DNA of 64,000 nucleotides from Lojkania enalia (lineage: Eukaryota > Ascomycota > Dothideomycetes > Pleosporales): assembly GCA_010094045.1 (NCBI GenBank), contig ML986613.1:310001-374000 (forward strand), in the 5' to 3' direction. Every line of letters starts with the position of its first letter. Within the stretch, counting starts at the first letter, position 1. Shown here piece by piece: positions 1 through 10,759 of the stretch. The notes beneath the pieces are model-generated. The model was not told the DNA's origin and ran no database searches. It worked only from the letters and a program-made list of their open reading frames with translations. The translations under genes and the position numbers were made by a program.

Positions 1-1
1 C

Positions 2-919
2 ACTTTAATCCTGAACATGGCCTCTCCATTACGCCCCGGAGGCGGTGTCCTCACGGGCGCCACCTCGCAGGAAGAATTCCTCTGCGCCCGAACAACTCTC
101 CTGCCCTCTCTCAAGGAGTCTTTCTACCGACTCCCGGAATATGGCGGCATATTCTCACCCAATGTATTGGTCTTTCGCAACTCTCTTCCTCTCTTTAACG
201 CGAAAGGGGAGCTAGGTCGAGGCGATCGGTTCTGGGTGGACGTAGTGAGCGCGGGCATGCTTCGGTTTCCTGAACTGGAAGGAGATGAAGACGGAGAAAA
301 GAGGTTGGGGGAGGTAGATAGGGCAGTAGTGGAGAAGAAGATGAGGGCCGTGCTGAGAATTGCGGGGATGAAGGGGGGTAGGAAAGTGGTACTGGGTGCG
401 TGGGGGTGTGGTGCGTATGGGAATCCCGTCAAGGATATCGCGCATGCATGGCGAAGAGTTTTAGGTGGCCTGAGTGACAATTCAAAACAGGGAAAGGGTA
501 GGGCTATTGGGAATGCCGAGTCTTGGAATGGTATCTCAGAAGTCGTGTTTGCAATCTCGAGTCGCAAAATGGCATCTGATTTTGCCGAGGCATTCGGCGG
601 TAACATCACAGTTGAAGCAGGCTCAGATGCCGAAGATGGAGCAGAAGAGGAGGAAGAGGGCGACCAAGTGAATGAGGAATTGAGGAGGAAAATCCAAGAA
701 ATAGAGGGTCAGCTAGCTCAGGTATGGAATCCGGATCTGAAATCGAGGATGGGATTCATATTAGAGGGATTAAGAGCACAGTTGAAACTTAGGGAAAGTG
801 GGGCAGTTATCGACGACAACAGTGAAGAAGATGACGTTGACGGGGATGAAGAAAACAATAAGAGCGAAGCAGAGGAATCATCTGATAATGGCACTGAGGG
901 TGTAGAGAGTGAGGACTAA
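2..919 (+). CDS. Microbial-type poly(ADP-ribose) glycohydrolase domain protein (5' partial)
   Basis: The frame is open from the first bases, so the window begins inside the gene; the first in-frame ATG at 17 lies within the conserved core and is unlikely to be the start. The residues LNMASPLRPGGG and GGVLTGATSQEE match the PARG signature (glycine-rich loop followed by Q-E-E), in which the glutamates position and hydrolyse ADP-ribose in this macrodomain-like family. AWGCGAYGNPVKDIAHAW is the family's second conserved block. The last roughly 100 residues are a Glu/Asp-rich low-complexity tail. By family, the enzyme would remove ADP-ribose from proteins. Part of the N-terminal domain lies outside the window. 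Family assignment is firm; substrate and localisation are not known. Confidence 0.85.
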   Translation, partial: TLILNMASPLRPGGGVLTGATSQEEFLCARTTLLPSLKESFYRLPEYGGIFSPNVLVFRNSLPLFNAKGELGRGDRFWVDVVSAGMLRFPELEGDEDGEKRLGEVDRAVVEKKMRAVLRIAGMKGGRKVVLGAWGCGAYGNPVKDIAHAWRRVLGGLSDNSKQGKGRAIGNAESWNGISEVVFAISSRKMASDFAEAFGGNITVEAGSDAEDGAEEEEEGDQVNEELRRKIQEIEGQLAQVWNPDLKSRMGFILEGLRAQLKLRESGAVIDDNSEEDDVDGDEENNKSEAEESSDNGTEGVESED

Positions 920-1196
920 GACAAGAAAGAGGCTAGAGCAACTAAAAAAAAGTGCTTTTGCTTAAACCGTTCAAGAGCATTGAAAGCAAAGAGTGGAGAT
1001 AGGGCTTAATCAAAATTAGGAGATGATAACGTTGAAAGCTTTGTAACTATTTCTTGTATTCTTTGTCTTATCTCGTTTTCAAGACTTATCCGGATTACCA
1101 CCCCTTCTGTTCCGAAATTAGGCCAGTTTTTGCCTGCATCTTTTTTTCTTTTTACATGGAATAGATAGTAATACTCATAATACCCAATGCAGCCCT

Positions 1197-4100
1197 TTAG
1201 CGATCCCTATCCTTCAGCTCATCCTGAGCAGCCTTTAGCATTGGTTGGAAGTCTTTATTAATCCAGTCCCAATAATTGCCCCAGACCCTCATTTGTGGAT
1301 CATCATGTCCGCCACTCTCAGTGCCCAGCTTTTTATTGAGCAATACTGAAACCTTGAGGATACCCTTATTGCCCTCCTGCAGTTTCTCAAGCTCCTGCTT
1401 AACGGCACTTTCCTTTGGTTTAACAGACAAAACCGCACGAAAGTTCTCCGCAATTGGCTCGAGACGACCGTGAGTCTCCTCGGGTGCAAGTGCCATTAGT
1501 TTAGTTAGCATCAGGTTGCAGAGAATGCGGATGTCATGCTCATCACTGATACCAGCGACTATACGATCGAAGCAATCAGATAAATCGGTAGGAGAGAGTT
1601 TAGTAAATGCTGTTTCGAATAGCGCATAAAGAGTTTCGTAGGCGCTCTTTCGAATCTCAAGGCCATCATCCACTTTGTGCTTAAAAGGACCCATCTGTAC
1701 TTCTCGAACAAGCTCCGGCTTGATCACAGTCTCTTTCATCGCCATCGGCAAAAGTTGGTCCAATGCAGGAAGAATGATGTCGGGCTTATTATGCATCGCT
1801 GAATTGAATGTTGTGAGAGCTAAACGGCGGTTGTCAAGATCCGGCTCTTTGAGCATCTGTACTAACATCGGAATCACAATCGGCTTGAGAAACTCGTCAT
1901 ACGCCTCGTCGGTATCGGCTAGAGTATATCGGAGAGCAGAAATTACCATTCCACGGACACTTGCCTTACGGTCACCAAGGAATGACTGATTATGTTAGCT
2001 TTGGGCTATCCTGAGGGGCGAGGGATTCATACCTGAAGCTGCGGAAGGTAGATCTTCGGATCAGTGATGGCAAGTTTACCTATACATTCCGCACCAATAG
2101 CCTTGTTATCCTCTGCCTGAGATGCAGAAACGAGATTTTGCCATAGAGGCGAAGCGTATGGGATAATTTCCGACTCCGTACCTTCGTGCTGAAGGATCTC
2201 TTTGACAGAATGAAGGAGAAGGTATTGCGGGCTTGATGGCTGGCCCATAGTAGAGAGGATGACTGGGAGATATTTTCCTACGCTCCCTGCGCCAGCCCTG
2301 CCTAGAGCCACGGCAGCGGCAAGGGGCACTTGTTCCGATTTAACTGAAAAGTAGCTGATGAACATTTGGGGGTCGAGCGGCGACTGCGCACCCAAGCGCA
2401 GGGAGGCCTCTCCAAGGACTACCAATGCAAGACACTTTCGCTTATCATCCGCTGCGGTTTTGAGTTCGTTGACGAATGCGTCCAGATTTACGCCAACAGA
2501 TTTACCACCGTATACGAGAAGGTTCCCAATGACCTTTCCAACTACTTCAGGGTGACCTCCAACACCAACATCTTTAAGTAAAGCAGCCATTAATGACTGC
2601 CCAGCACCTTGTTCGCCGATAGTACGGACAAGAGCAAGTAGTGCTTCCAGCGAGCCCCCGCTAATCGAACCGGATACCACACGGCAAAGAGCATTGTTAA
2701 GCTGAGAGGTGACGACGGACTTCGCATCATCTTTGACAAACGTTGCTAGGATGATGAGTGCGGGACTAAGCAGATGAAGATCTGAGACGTTAAGTAGTGG
2801 TAGAAGCAACTCAACAATCTGGCTCTTCGTCTGAAGATCGAGCTGCTGACGCGATATCGGGTTTAGTGCAAGTGTACGAAGTGCGCTTAAGCTTGCGCCA
2901 CGGAGAGCCCGACTAGCTTTTCGCAACTGAGCCCCCAGCTCAAGGGCAACGCTGCGAACCCACTGTGAGGACAGTTCGTTCTCCCCCTTCGTATGAGCAG
3001 CTACAGTCTCAATTGCGCGGACGGATGCGAGGCGGGTAAGTTCATTCTTCAGACGATCGGAGAGTAGTTCTAGACCTGATGTTCGGTTGCGTGGGGAAAT
3101 CAGTCCCGTAGTTCCCGAGCTTCGGCCTAGGAAGAGGCCTAGCACACGTATAGCAATGTGTCGAACCTCAAGATCGGCATCATTTGCCGATATACGGTTC
3201 ACTAACGCATCATAGAGTTGCTCTAAGTGCTGTTGGTTTTGTGAACCAGAGGAAGCAGACCGTGGAGGGGTCAAAGCTTTAATGACATGTTCTGTCGCTG
3301 TCAAAGCCTCGATTGACAACTTGCTATATTTGTCACGAGCGCCGGAAAGTAGGGCAGGGATGATCTTCGGTAGGTATGGTTGAATGGCCGCGGAGGAATG
3401 GGTGTCAGCAATAGCTCCGATGAGCTGTAGTGCCTGTATGCGGACAGTGTTTGCAGTAGCTGAGGCGCTACTCGTGACATGTCCGCTTGAAGCCTTCGCG
3501 GCATCGATGATAGGATCCGCAAGCTGGCTTAAATAGTCTTGCAACCCTCCTTGTTGAGTGAGAACTATATCCTTGATTAAGATAATCGACGCCTGTTTCG
3601 TAGTTGGGGCACAGTTAGATTGCTTGAGGAGCTGGGAAACCCCTCGAACGATATCAGGACTTAGCTTGGCAAGACTTGCACGAGGACCAACAGGCGGCGT
3701 AGCAGCCGGCGCTGGCGATGCATAACCCAACGACAGCGACGAGCTGGCATGGATATCAAACATACTCGCATCGCTACCTCCCCGACGACGTTTGCGACTT
3801 GGTGGAGGACCCATTGATCCCTGGCTCTGCTCACTGGCAAATTTGAGCATCGTTAGTCCATCGCCGGTCTTCCGGACAAGATTAGAAAGTGCAGCGAGCA
3901 CTTCCAGCCGGACATTTTCCTCACGCTCCTTGAAGCGGGCAATGAGCGCTGGGGCCACTCGGCTGTACAATGTGCCGTCGTCTAACAAGTCGCCATTGCT
4001 TCGAGTAGAAATAAGCGTGTAGAGAACTTTAGCAGCACATCGTCGAACTTTCCAGCTAGCATCCTCATCGTCATCAAAACCAATCTCTTCCTCAAAATCC

Positions 4101-5257
4101 TCATCTTCGAGTGCATCCTCTTCATCGCTCTCCATAGCATCATCATCATCATCCTGAGCAAGATTAGGGTCATACTTAAGTAACCGCGTGCCAGCTTCGA
4201 TGACTTCTTCAGTATACAGGCGCATGTCCTGGCTACAGGCGGCCAAAAATCCTTCCAATGCAATCAGAGCTGCTTCGAGCACTTCGTCAATTTCAGGATC
4301 GCGTTCCCCTTCGTCGTCGGATGTCTCCATATCTTCATCTAGCTCTTGCGCGCTCAGCGCGCTGAGCACAAAGGGTGATAATGTTTTAAGATATGGGCCA
4401 AATTTTCGTGGAACGGACCTTGCCATAGAGCCTAGAATTGTGATATATAATTTCCGTTTGCTGCGAGTCAGGTGGACATCTCTGAGGTGTTCGATAACCC
4501 GAGAAAGGAAAGAGCTAAGCAGAGAATCGGAAAAGTATCCAGCAAGCGTTGATACAGCAGTGACCGATTTCTTTTTCATCATAGAGCTTGTCCGGTCATT
4601 CTCAAGGACCTCAAACGTGATCTTTTGGAGAGCTTGGATTTCCGCATCTTGTAACATAGGACCAAAGCACCTAGCAACCTCAGTCAAGACATCAATGGCA
4701 TTGCTGTCGGTGCCCTTCTCAAGGTCCACCTGCAACATTCCCTTTGGGGGTCCAGGCAGATCTTTCCGTGAAGGGCTAATCACGTTGTATCCTACTAAAC
4801 GCGGAATCAGGACCTTGCTCACAGCGTTATAGGCGTCTTGGACGGCCTGGCTACGAGGAACGCCAGCGACTGGACGAGGAAGCGAGACGACAACCTCTCG
4901 TAGGGCTAGAGAAGGAACGGATTGGTCGACAGTATTGTCTGTCCGCAGATTTGAGAGCTTCTCGACCATAGGACATAGTATGCTCTCAGGTACCTTGTTG
5001 ACAAATGGACCGAGACATTTGATAGCCATGTTCTGGACTTCACCGTTGGTGTCGACGAGAGTGCTAAGCAGCCCGTCCACTGTCTTCGCGCAGACGTTGG
5101 TCTCATGGTAGAGAAACGTCGGGTGCCCAGCGTTCAGGATATCCTGCAGGTCGCTTAGGGCCATGAAACGAAAGTCAGGGTCGTCATCGTGGAGCTTTGG
5201 GAGGAGCTGGGCCACGTTATGAGAGGTGGGATTCGAAGGCACCGAGGATGGCGGCAT
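1197..5257 (-). CDS. CAND1: Cullin-associated NEDD8-dissociated protein (CAND1), single-piece
   Basis: Two exons, 5257..2033 and 1985..1197, joined in phase 0 over a 47-bp intron (donor GTATGA, branch CTAAC, acceptor CAG), give 1337 residues. This is the usual CAND1 length. The protein is an all-helical HEAT-repeat solenoid: the start (HDDDPDFRFMALSDLQDIL) is the typical first repeat, an acidic loop lies near residues 375-400 (EEDALEDEDFEEEIGFDDDE), and the end carries the TIP120-type C-terminal region (RGMVISALRYTLADTDEAYD). CAND1 binds un-neddylated cullin-RBX1 and exchanges substrate receptors of SCF ubiquitin ligases. It shares a 440-bp divergent promoter region with the gene at 5698. The long opposite-strand frames inside it are shadows. 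Confidence 0.95.
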
Positions 5258-5697
5258 GGTGGTTTGGCGTCGCTTGTAGAGCCGTGTTGGCGTGGTTAAC
5301 TTTCAAAATCCAGGTGAGCCGGCGTAGTGGGGTATCTATGGCGGGGTTAAGTGGTGCGTGAAGTTGCTGTTGCAGAAAACGAAAGAGAAGGTGACGATCC
5401 TGATATAAGTCGCGGGCGCAGTCGAGCCGCGAGCAAGGCCACCGTGGTGAAAGGATGGAGGTAGAAGCGACTCGACTCGTTGCCTGGTGTATTTCCGACT
5501 CGAGCTCACGCTTCCCACTGCATGACGCCTGCCGACCTAAGTCACGTGAATAGCAGCAGGGATGAGCTGATTACGCTACTGACGTCGAATTTACCAGCCA
5601 CTGACCTGATCTCGTCCTCTATATCCGAGCTACCAACACCCTCTTGTGCTTCCCAATCTATTTCATCAGAGTCAATTGGATCCCGTTCAGCTTCATC
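5258..5697. promoter_or_regulatory. Divergent intergenic region
   Basis: This 440-bp gap separates the start codons of the CAND1 gene (minus strand) and the small mitochondrial protein gene (plus strand), so it must hold both promoters and 5' UTRs. I see no clear TATA box. A reading frame running through it from 5480 into the next gene in another frame has no recognisable protein features. Confidence 0.5.
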
Positions 5698-6544
5698 ATG
5701 GTCCTTACCCGCTACACAACCTCCCGCGCGGCCTCAATCGCACGATATGCCCGTCCGGTCAAGTACATCCGCAGTGCCGAGCTCCAGCCATGGCAGCGGA
5801 TTGCCCAGTGCAGGACGTACGCATCTGAGCCTGCCCATCATGGCGCGACGAAGACGAGCGATCTCCCATGGTAAGTCATATTCTATAGTACCTTTCTAAC
5901 AAACAATTGGAAGCTACTCCCCCGTCTTGTCTCTTCATGCTAACATCACATCTGCAGGGCCGCCGGCGCTCTTGCGTTCACCGTTGTCGGTAGCTATATG
6001 GTTTTGACCCAGGACACGGCCCACCACCAAGAGAACGACGAGAAGGCACACCCACACAGGGACTTTAGCGCGAAGGAGGAGACTCCCACTGAGGAAGAGC
6101 CCGAGGCCAGAGAGGAGCCCGAGGAGGAGCCGAAGGGAGAGTCTGAGGAGCCACTCAAAGAGGAAACAAAGGAAGCCCCTGCTGCTCCAGCTTCACCTGA
6201 CCAATCCGATAAGGTTGGTGGCATAATGAAGATACTATGTTGTAACTGTTCTGACGAGAACATAGCCGGATCCTCGCAAGGAGCCGAAGAGCTCGAACGA
6301 GATGTCTGGGAAGCAGGCAGGCCTGTCAAATGCTGACACACATCATACTTCTCAAATATCCGAGCAGGACGAGAAGAGCAAGAAGGGAGAGGGTGTTGCT
6401 GAGACCGCTAAACTGCAAGGCACGGTCTCCACCGAGCGACCAGATGTGAGGATACCCTTTTGATTGTACAATACTTGACTGACTGTTCCGTAGCCTACGA
6501 ATAAGGAAGAGCGAGGGAAGGCTCAGCAAGACAAGAGCCAGTGA
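5698..6544 (+). CDS. Small mitochondrial membrane protein of unknown function
   Basis: Four exons (5698..5870, 5958..6213, 6266..6445, 6494..6544) join without frame breaks to give 219 residues. The first 20 residues are rich in Arg, Ser and Ala with no acids, as in a mitochondrial targeting peptide. One membrane segment follows around residues 59-73 (AAGALAFTVVGSYMV). The rest is hydrophilic, very rich in Glu and Pro (residues ~85-130), and ends in a segment (KKGEGVAETAKLQGTVSTER) that I recall as conserved in ascomycete hypothetical proteins. I infer a single-pass inner-membrane protein with an acidic soluble domain. No function is known to me. The exon structure is supported by consensus GTAAGT, GTTGGT and GTGAGG donors and phase agreement. 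Confidence 0.75.
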
Positions 6545-7799
6545 GGTAATATATATAAAATGTTTTTAAGAACCAGCAATTATCTCGGGTTCACGATAGC
6601 TAGCGGCTGCTGTTGGCATGTGTATAGTTTCCCGGCATTTAAAAAATCATCTATCCCCAGGTTTACTATTTCTATGCATTCGTTGAAATTCGGCTTCTAA
6701 ATGGATTGTGTAATCACGCGAAGCTATGGTAAAAGCATTCACTCCTGCCGAACAGAGTGCAAGCAAAGATGGCGAGTTGTACATCAAAGGCATGAAAGCA
6801 TGCCGCAAAGTCCTTGGCGCTAGTCTAGTACCCCGTCAAGACGTATAGGATGGCGTATCAAACAAATTGCGGGTTTCAGTGTCGCTTCCAGCGCCCACTA
6901 CCCTATGAGTGACGAAGCTATGCACATAGAGTTATTATCGATAGCTGATAGGTAATGGCGCTCCGGACGTCTGCGACATGTGGGGTAAAAATAACCCTGG
7001 CCTGGATTGACTTATAAGCGCCTGGCGTCTGCTGTGCTCGCCACCAACGCAACTATGAAGTTGTTCACAATTCGAAGGTTACTAATGCTATCCTCAATTC
7101 CCATAACAGCGCGGACCGAACACCAAACAGGCAACCCCAAAAATATCAACACGACGAAGTTGTGCGCGCTCGCAGTTGATTGGTGTATGTAGATATATGG
7201 ACGGACCACTAGGTTCCTGGCTTAGGCCCTGTTAAGCGCCCGGATTTGACTCCACAACATTGTCACACCCATCTTCGACCTCGATTGGACGCAACTGCGC
7301 CTCATGGCCCATCGCTTCGGTGCACCTAACCATAAGCTCCTCTGGTGGCGGGAGCAAAGCGAATCCGCTCATTGTGCCCTGTGTGACGATGAGGGTCTGC
7401 GAGATCTGTCACTGCCCCGAGCCAACCAAGACGAGAGCTCTCAACAGGCGGCCGTTCAGGATGCAGAAAGATCTCTCTTCGCTCCCTCTCTACTTGAAGC
7501 ACCGTGCATATCTTAGTTCTTGGGTTGCTGATTGAGCAAATATCAGCCCCTCGACCCCGTCTGCAAAGCGTCTGCGGTCAACTCTTAGACTCGGCTCATA
7601 TATACTGCTCTACAGATCTTGTAGGACCCGTTCAAACCTTTCTAACATCCGTAAGCCCATCTTACGAGGACAGTATCTAAAGCAGGAATCCCAAGTTCTT
7701 TTCGAGGTCTCCATTAGCCCACACGAGTACCCGTAGTGGATTGAAACGAAATACGACAACGCGGAATAGAAAGAGCCCGCCGGGCATATCTGACTCAAG
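6545..7799. other. Intergenic, no recognised gene
   Basis: Scattered short open frames of 60-90 codons on both strands have no recognisable motif or plausible splice partners. The last few hundred bases are presumably the promoter and 5' UTR of the PLAC8 gene. Confidence 0.5.
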
Positions 7800-9068
7800 A
7801 TGGACCCAAGACAGAACAATAGGCATCCAAGACGACAAAGACAGGCTCAATCTTCGAACAATGGACATCAGAGGTTTTCATGGCAATCGCCGCCGAGTAC
7901 CCCGCCAGAAGAACCAACCGGAGACTTTTCTCAGCCTCAGCAGCAGTCGTCAGCGCAGCTCAACACCAATGTGAGCTCGCACGGTCGAGCGTTCTCATAT
8001 GCTCAAACACCTATCGAGCACCGCGCTCCCAATTACAGCACATCTAACGAGCCATCCCTTCCAAGATCTCCTTCTACACCCATCGATCCTCACCCGCAAT
8101 CGATCCATAGGCCGCACAATATCACGACGCAGCCACAGTCTCAACCACCAGCATATACGTATCCACAAGAAAACGCACTTCTTTCCCCGTTATCACCACA
8201 CGATAGTTCTCGCGCCGCCCTTATTTCGCCCGTCTCGCCGGTGGCCCAACTGCCTCAAATTCAGACGAACACTAAGCACGCCCGACAGCTCAGCAGCCTT
8301 TCTCCCATTAACACAAGCGTTGGGCAGTATAACACACCGCCAGTACCTCCCACACCACACTCGCATAAGAATGAGGTGTCTCCCCTACCCCTGAAGTCGC
8401 CTATAACACCGATATCAGCGGGTCCCATAAAGAAGGACTCTTCCGAGCACCCGCTTCCCATGTCGCCGAATCGGAAGTCGTATGCTGCAGAACCTTATTC
8501 ACCGCATGGTTTCACAACCAACCCCATGCGCGCAGTCTTCTCTCCGGATTCAGCACATGGGCCCAACGGCCTCGACTACGCCCTCCACCAGCCAGGCCAG
8601 ATTACACACCCAAACATGGATCTATCCCCCAAGGGGGCGTCGCGTGAATGGAAGCATTCGCTATGTTCATGCAGCGGGGATATCAGTACCTGTCTTACCG
8701 GCCTATTCTGTCCATGCATACTCTATGGTCGCACCTCATATAGGCTCAATCAGAAATCGTCCAAGAAAGATCCTACGGATATGTTGGGCTACAAATCCAC
8801 GAACGGACATTGTTTGGTTATGGGCGTGTCATGTGGATTCTGGTGGCTATATCCAATGATTCAGAGGACAAGATTAAGGCATTTATACAAGCTGAGTGGT
8901 TCGTTTGGTGGAGATTTGGTAAAATCATGTTGTTGTTGCTGTTGCATAGCGATTCAAAATGAGAGGGAGGTTAAGGATAGGGAGGAGAATGCGCGACGAT
9001 GGGCGGGGCCGGCGAGCACCGAGGTTTACATTAGCTCAGATCAGATGGTCTACACGCCTCAGCGTTAA
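7800..9068 (+). CDS. PLAC8-family cysteine-rich protein
   Basis: An uninterrupted 422-codon gene. Residues 1 to about 275 are disordered and rich in Pro, Ser, Gln and His, with many Ser-Pro sites. The PLAC8 domain starts near residue 279 (REWKHSLCSCSGDISTCLTG) and continues with LFCPCILYGRTSYRLN, the family's central Cys-Pro-Cys block, then a hydrophobic stretch (CLVMGVSCGFWWLYPMI). A run of six consecutive cysteines lies at residues 377-382, followed by the conserved IQNEREVK. PLAC8 proteins are membrane-associated; fungal members related to plant FCR/PCR proteins have been linked to cell size and metal handling. The exact role here is unknown. The start is the first ATG of the frame. Confidence 0.85.
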   Translation: MDPRQNNRHPRRQRQAQSSNNGHQRFSWQSPPSTPPEEPTGDFSQPQQQSSAQLNTNVSSHGRAFSYAQTPIEHRAPNYSTSNEPSLPRSPSTPIDPHPQSIHRPHNITTQPQSQPPAYTYPQENALLSPLSPHDSSRAALISPVSPVAQLPQIQTNTKHARQLSSLSPINTSVGQYNTPPVPPTPHSHKNEVSPLPLKSPITPISAGPIKKDSSEHPLPMSPNRKSYAAEPYSPHGFTTNPMRAVFSPDSAHGPNGLDYALHQPGQITHPNMDLSPKGASREWKHSLCSCSGDISTCLTGLFCPCILYGRTSYRLNQKSSKKDPTDMLGYKSTNGHCLVMGVSCGFWWLYPMIQRTRLRHLYKLSGSFGGDLVKSCCCCCCIAIQNEREVKDREENARRWAGPASTEVYISSDQMVYTPQR

Positions 9069-9884
9069 GAAGGATAAAGGATAGGGGAGCTAGAGATGAT
9101 TGGCTTCGATGCCTAGGAGAGGGATTGGAATGATTCCACCATTTGTCTAAATGGCCTTGCAATGGTGACTCCACTCACTTTTACGATACGATACCCGATT
9201 GCATTCATTTAAATTGTTGATATATAGTGAAACGGCCTTGTAGATACGAAATGTTAGCTAGTGTTCTATTATATCTATATCATGCTATCATTGCTAGCAT
9301 CTACCGAAGCCTATCGACTACTCACTACTTTCATGAACCACTTGTTATTGGGAACATTTTCTGCCGTTGACCAAATATAGATCCAGTCTAGGCGACTTCA
9401 GAAGGTTATCAGTATGTATATAAGCACTTGTGAGAGCGCAATGAATTTCCTGGAAATCTACATCTCTCTATTAACTTCAGGGAACGGCGTAGCGCAGCAC
9501 GTGCTTTAGCGTTGACTCGCGTCGGAAACAATGGAAGATCATTAACACCACATCTCTTCTACAAGTCATTCTGCTCTGGTAGAACTAGTCGCCATGGACT
9601 CTCTAGGGGCGCTTTTTTTCATCGCCATCGATTGAGTCAAGAACGGTCGCATCCGAGATACCTTCCGCCCGATCCATCCAAATTCGCGTTCGACAACCTT
9701 CTTGAAGAAAGCACCTTGAAAATTGCTACTCAGCAGAAATCAAACCAAATTTCAGATATACGGACACAGGAATACAATGATGGACTGGACCCAGAGCGGG
9801 GCTACGCGATCTCTCCTACCGCTAAATCAAACTACTCCAGCTCGGATGACGCGGCATAGAACGGCAACACAATCGAAGGACGAA
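9069..9884. other. Intergenic, no recognised gene
   Basis: The 3' flank of the PLAC8 gene is AT-rich. A plus-strand frame of about 115 codons from 9512 could be a remnant of the 5' part of the degraded Cys/His-domain gene downstream, but it shows no similarity to the intact paralogue's N-terminus that I can see. Confidence 0.4.
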
Positions 9885-10225
9885 GAAAGAGAGCGCATAC
9901 ACGCCAGTAATTCGAGGTTTTTTGGGCAGTGTAAGAAGAAATACGATGCCCCGGATAACAGCAACCCGTCGTGTATATGGCATGATGGTGAGTCGCTATT
10001 CCACTCTTTTTGTTAATATCTTGTTAATACATTGGCAGGCGAGCTGAAACAAGATGAGGAGTCCTTGGTCTAGTGTGATTTGGATGAGAGGGCATGGGGT
10101 GAGCAAGATACCGAGGCTAGGGAAGAATATCCGGAGGGGTTTGCGTAAATTGTTGTAGTAACCAGGGGATGAGCCAGGTTGTAGGAAGACTGCGCACAGA
10201 CCGGATATGGCGAAGAAGGTTAGAG
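9885..10225 (+). pseudogene. Degraded copy of the fungal Cys/His domain gene at 12496
   Basis: The plus strand reads FFGQCKKKYDAPDNSNPSC then WHDGEL across a 51-bp intron (donor 9988, acceptor ending 10038). This parallels ICQQCEEEYDVTLNCKSSC and YHDCEL of the intact gene at 12496. After an in-frame TAG, the DNA continues as a readable relic: DLDERAWGEQDTEAREEYPE then GF, next a stop, the CC pair, and after a 1-base shift DEPGCRKTAHRP. These match the order of blocks in the paralogue (WDWDERCHG, HPEGFIWSCC, GCMVGRHRP). The first cysteine of the C-x2-C pair is replaced by Phe. At least two nonsense changes and one frameshift make this a pseudogene. Confidence 0.7.
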
Positions 10226-10620
10226 AGTGGACGGGGCATAAGAATAGAGTGAATGGCATGATGTGATGGATATTGCTTCGCTGAATTAGAGTGTGCCTGA
10301 GGGATATGGCATTTCGTCCTCAGAACAGATTTTCGTCCTATTTCGTAAGTTAGAATAGTAATGTAAGACTTGTGTATGCCAATACATAGCTTCCGCGCAT
10401 TCTTGTTCAAGTGTTCAAAGCATTTGCTAAAGGTCTCGGTATCCGCACCTAGACGAGAAAGAGCGCCACTTCAAGCATTATGGTTTGGAATCGGTGAAGG
10501 GTATGGAAGGCTAAGATACGATAAGCATAGATAACTATTAGATTAAGATTCTCTTAAACATACTCTTTTACGCAGACCAATGCCGTTTCAGAAATATCAG
10601 AATTAATTGGTATCGTATTA
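10226..10620. other. Intergenic flank of the transposon
   Basis: AT-rich sequence between the Cys/His relic and the left end of the pogo-like element. I see no gene or repeat in it apart from the TA dinucleotide at 10619-10620 that serves as the target-site duplication. Confidence 0.5.
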
Positions 10621-10636
10621 CACGAGCGAGTGAGCC
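10621..10636 (+). repeat. Left terminal inverted repeat of the pogo-like element
   Basis: CACGAGCGAGTGAGCC, preceded by TA. It matches the right end in inverted orientation at 14 of 16 positions. Confidence 0.75.
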
Positions 10637-10759
10637 GGACAAGCGAGTAAGCGACCTAATTAAGATTTTACGATTTTAAGTAAACAATTCTACCACGCCA
10701 TCAGTTGTTAGGACAAAATTTTTCTAGGAGATAGATACCCTATTAGCTAACCCTATTTA

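Noticed and set aside
4188..4832. 214-codon open frame on the plus strand
   Set aside because: It is antisense to the acidic-loop region of CAND1, Ser-rich by reversal of the opposite strand's codons, and has no motif.
5480..5899. 139-codon plus-strand frame ahead of and overlapping the mitochondrial protein gene
   Set aside because: It is a different frame from the spliced gene at 5698, which explains the DNA better through intron phases, a targeting peptide and a membrane segment.
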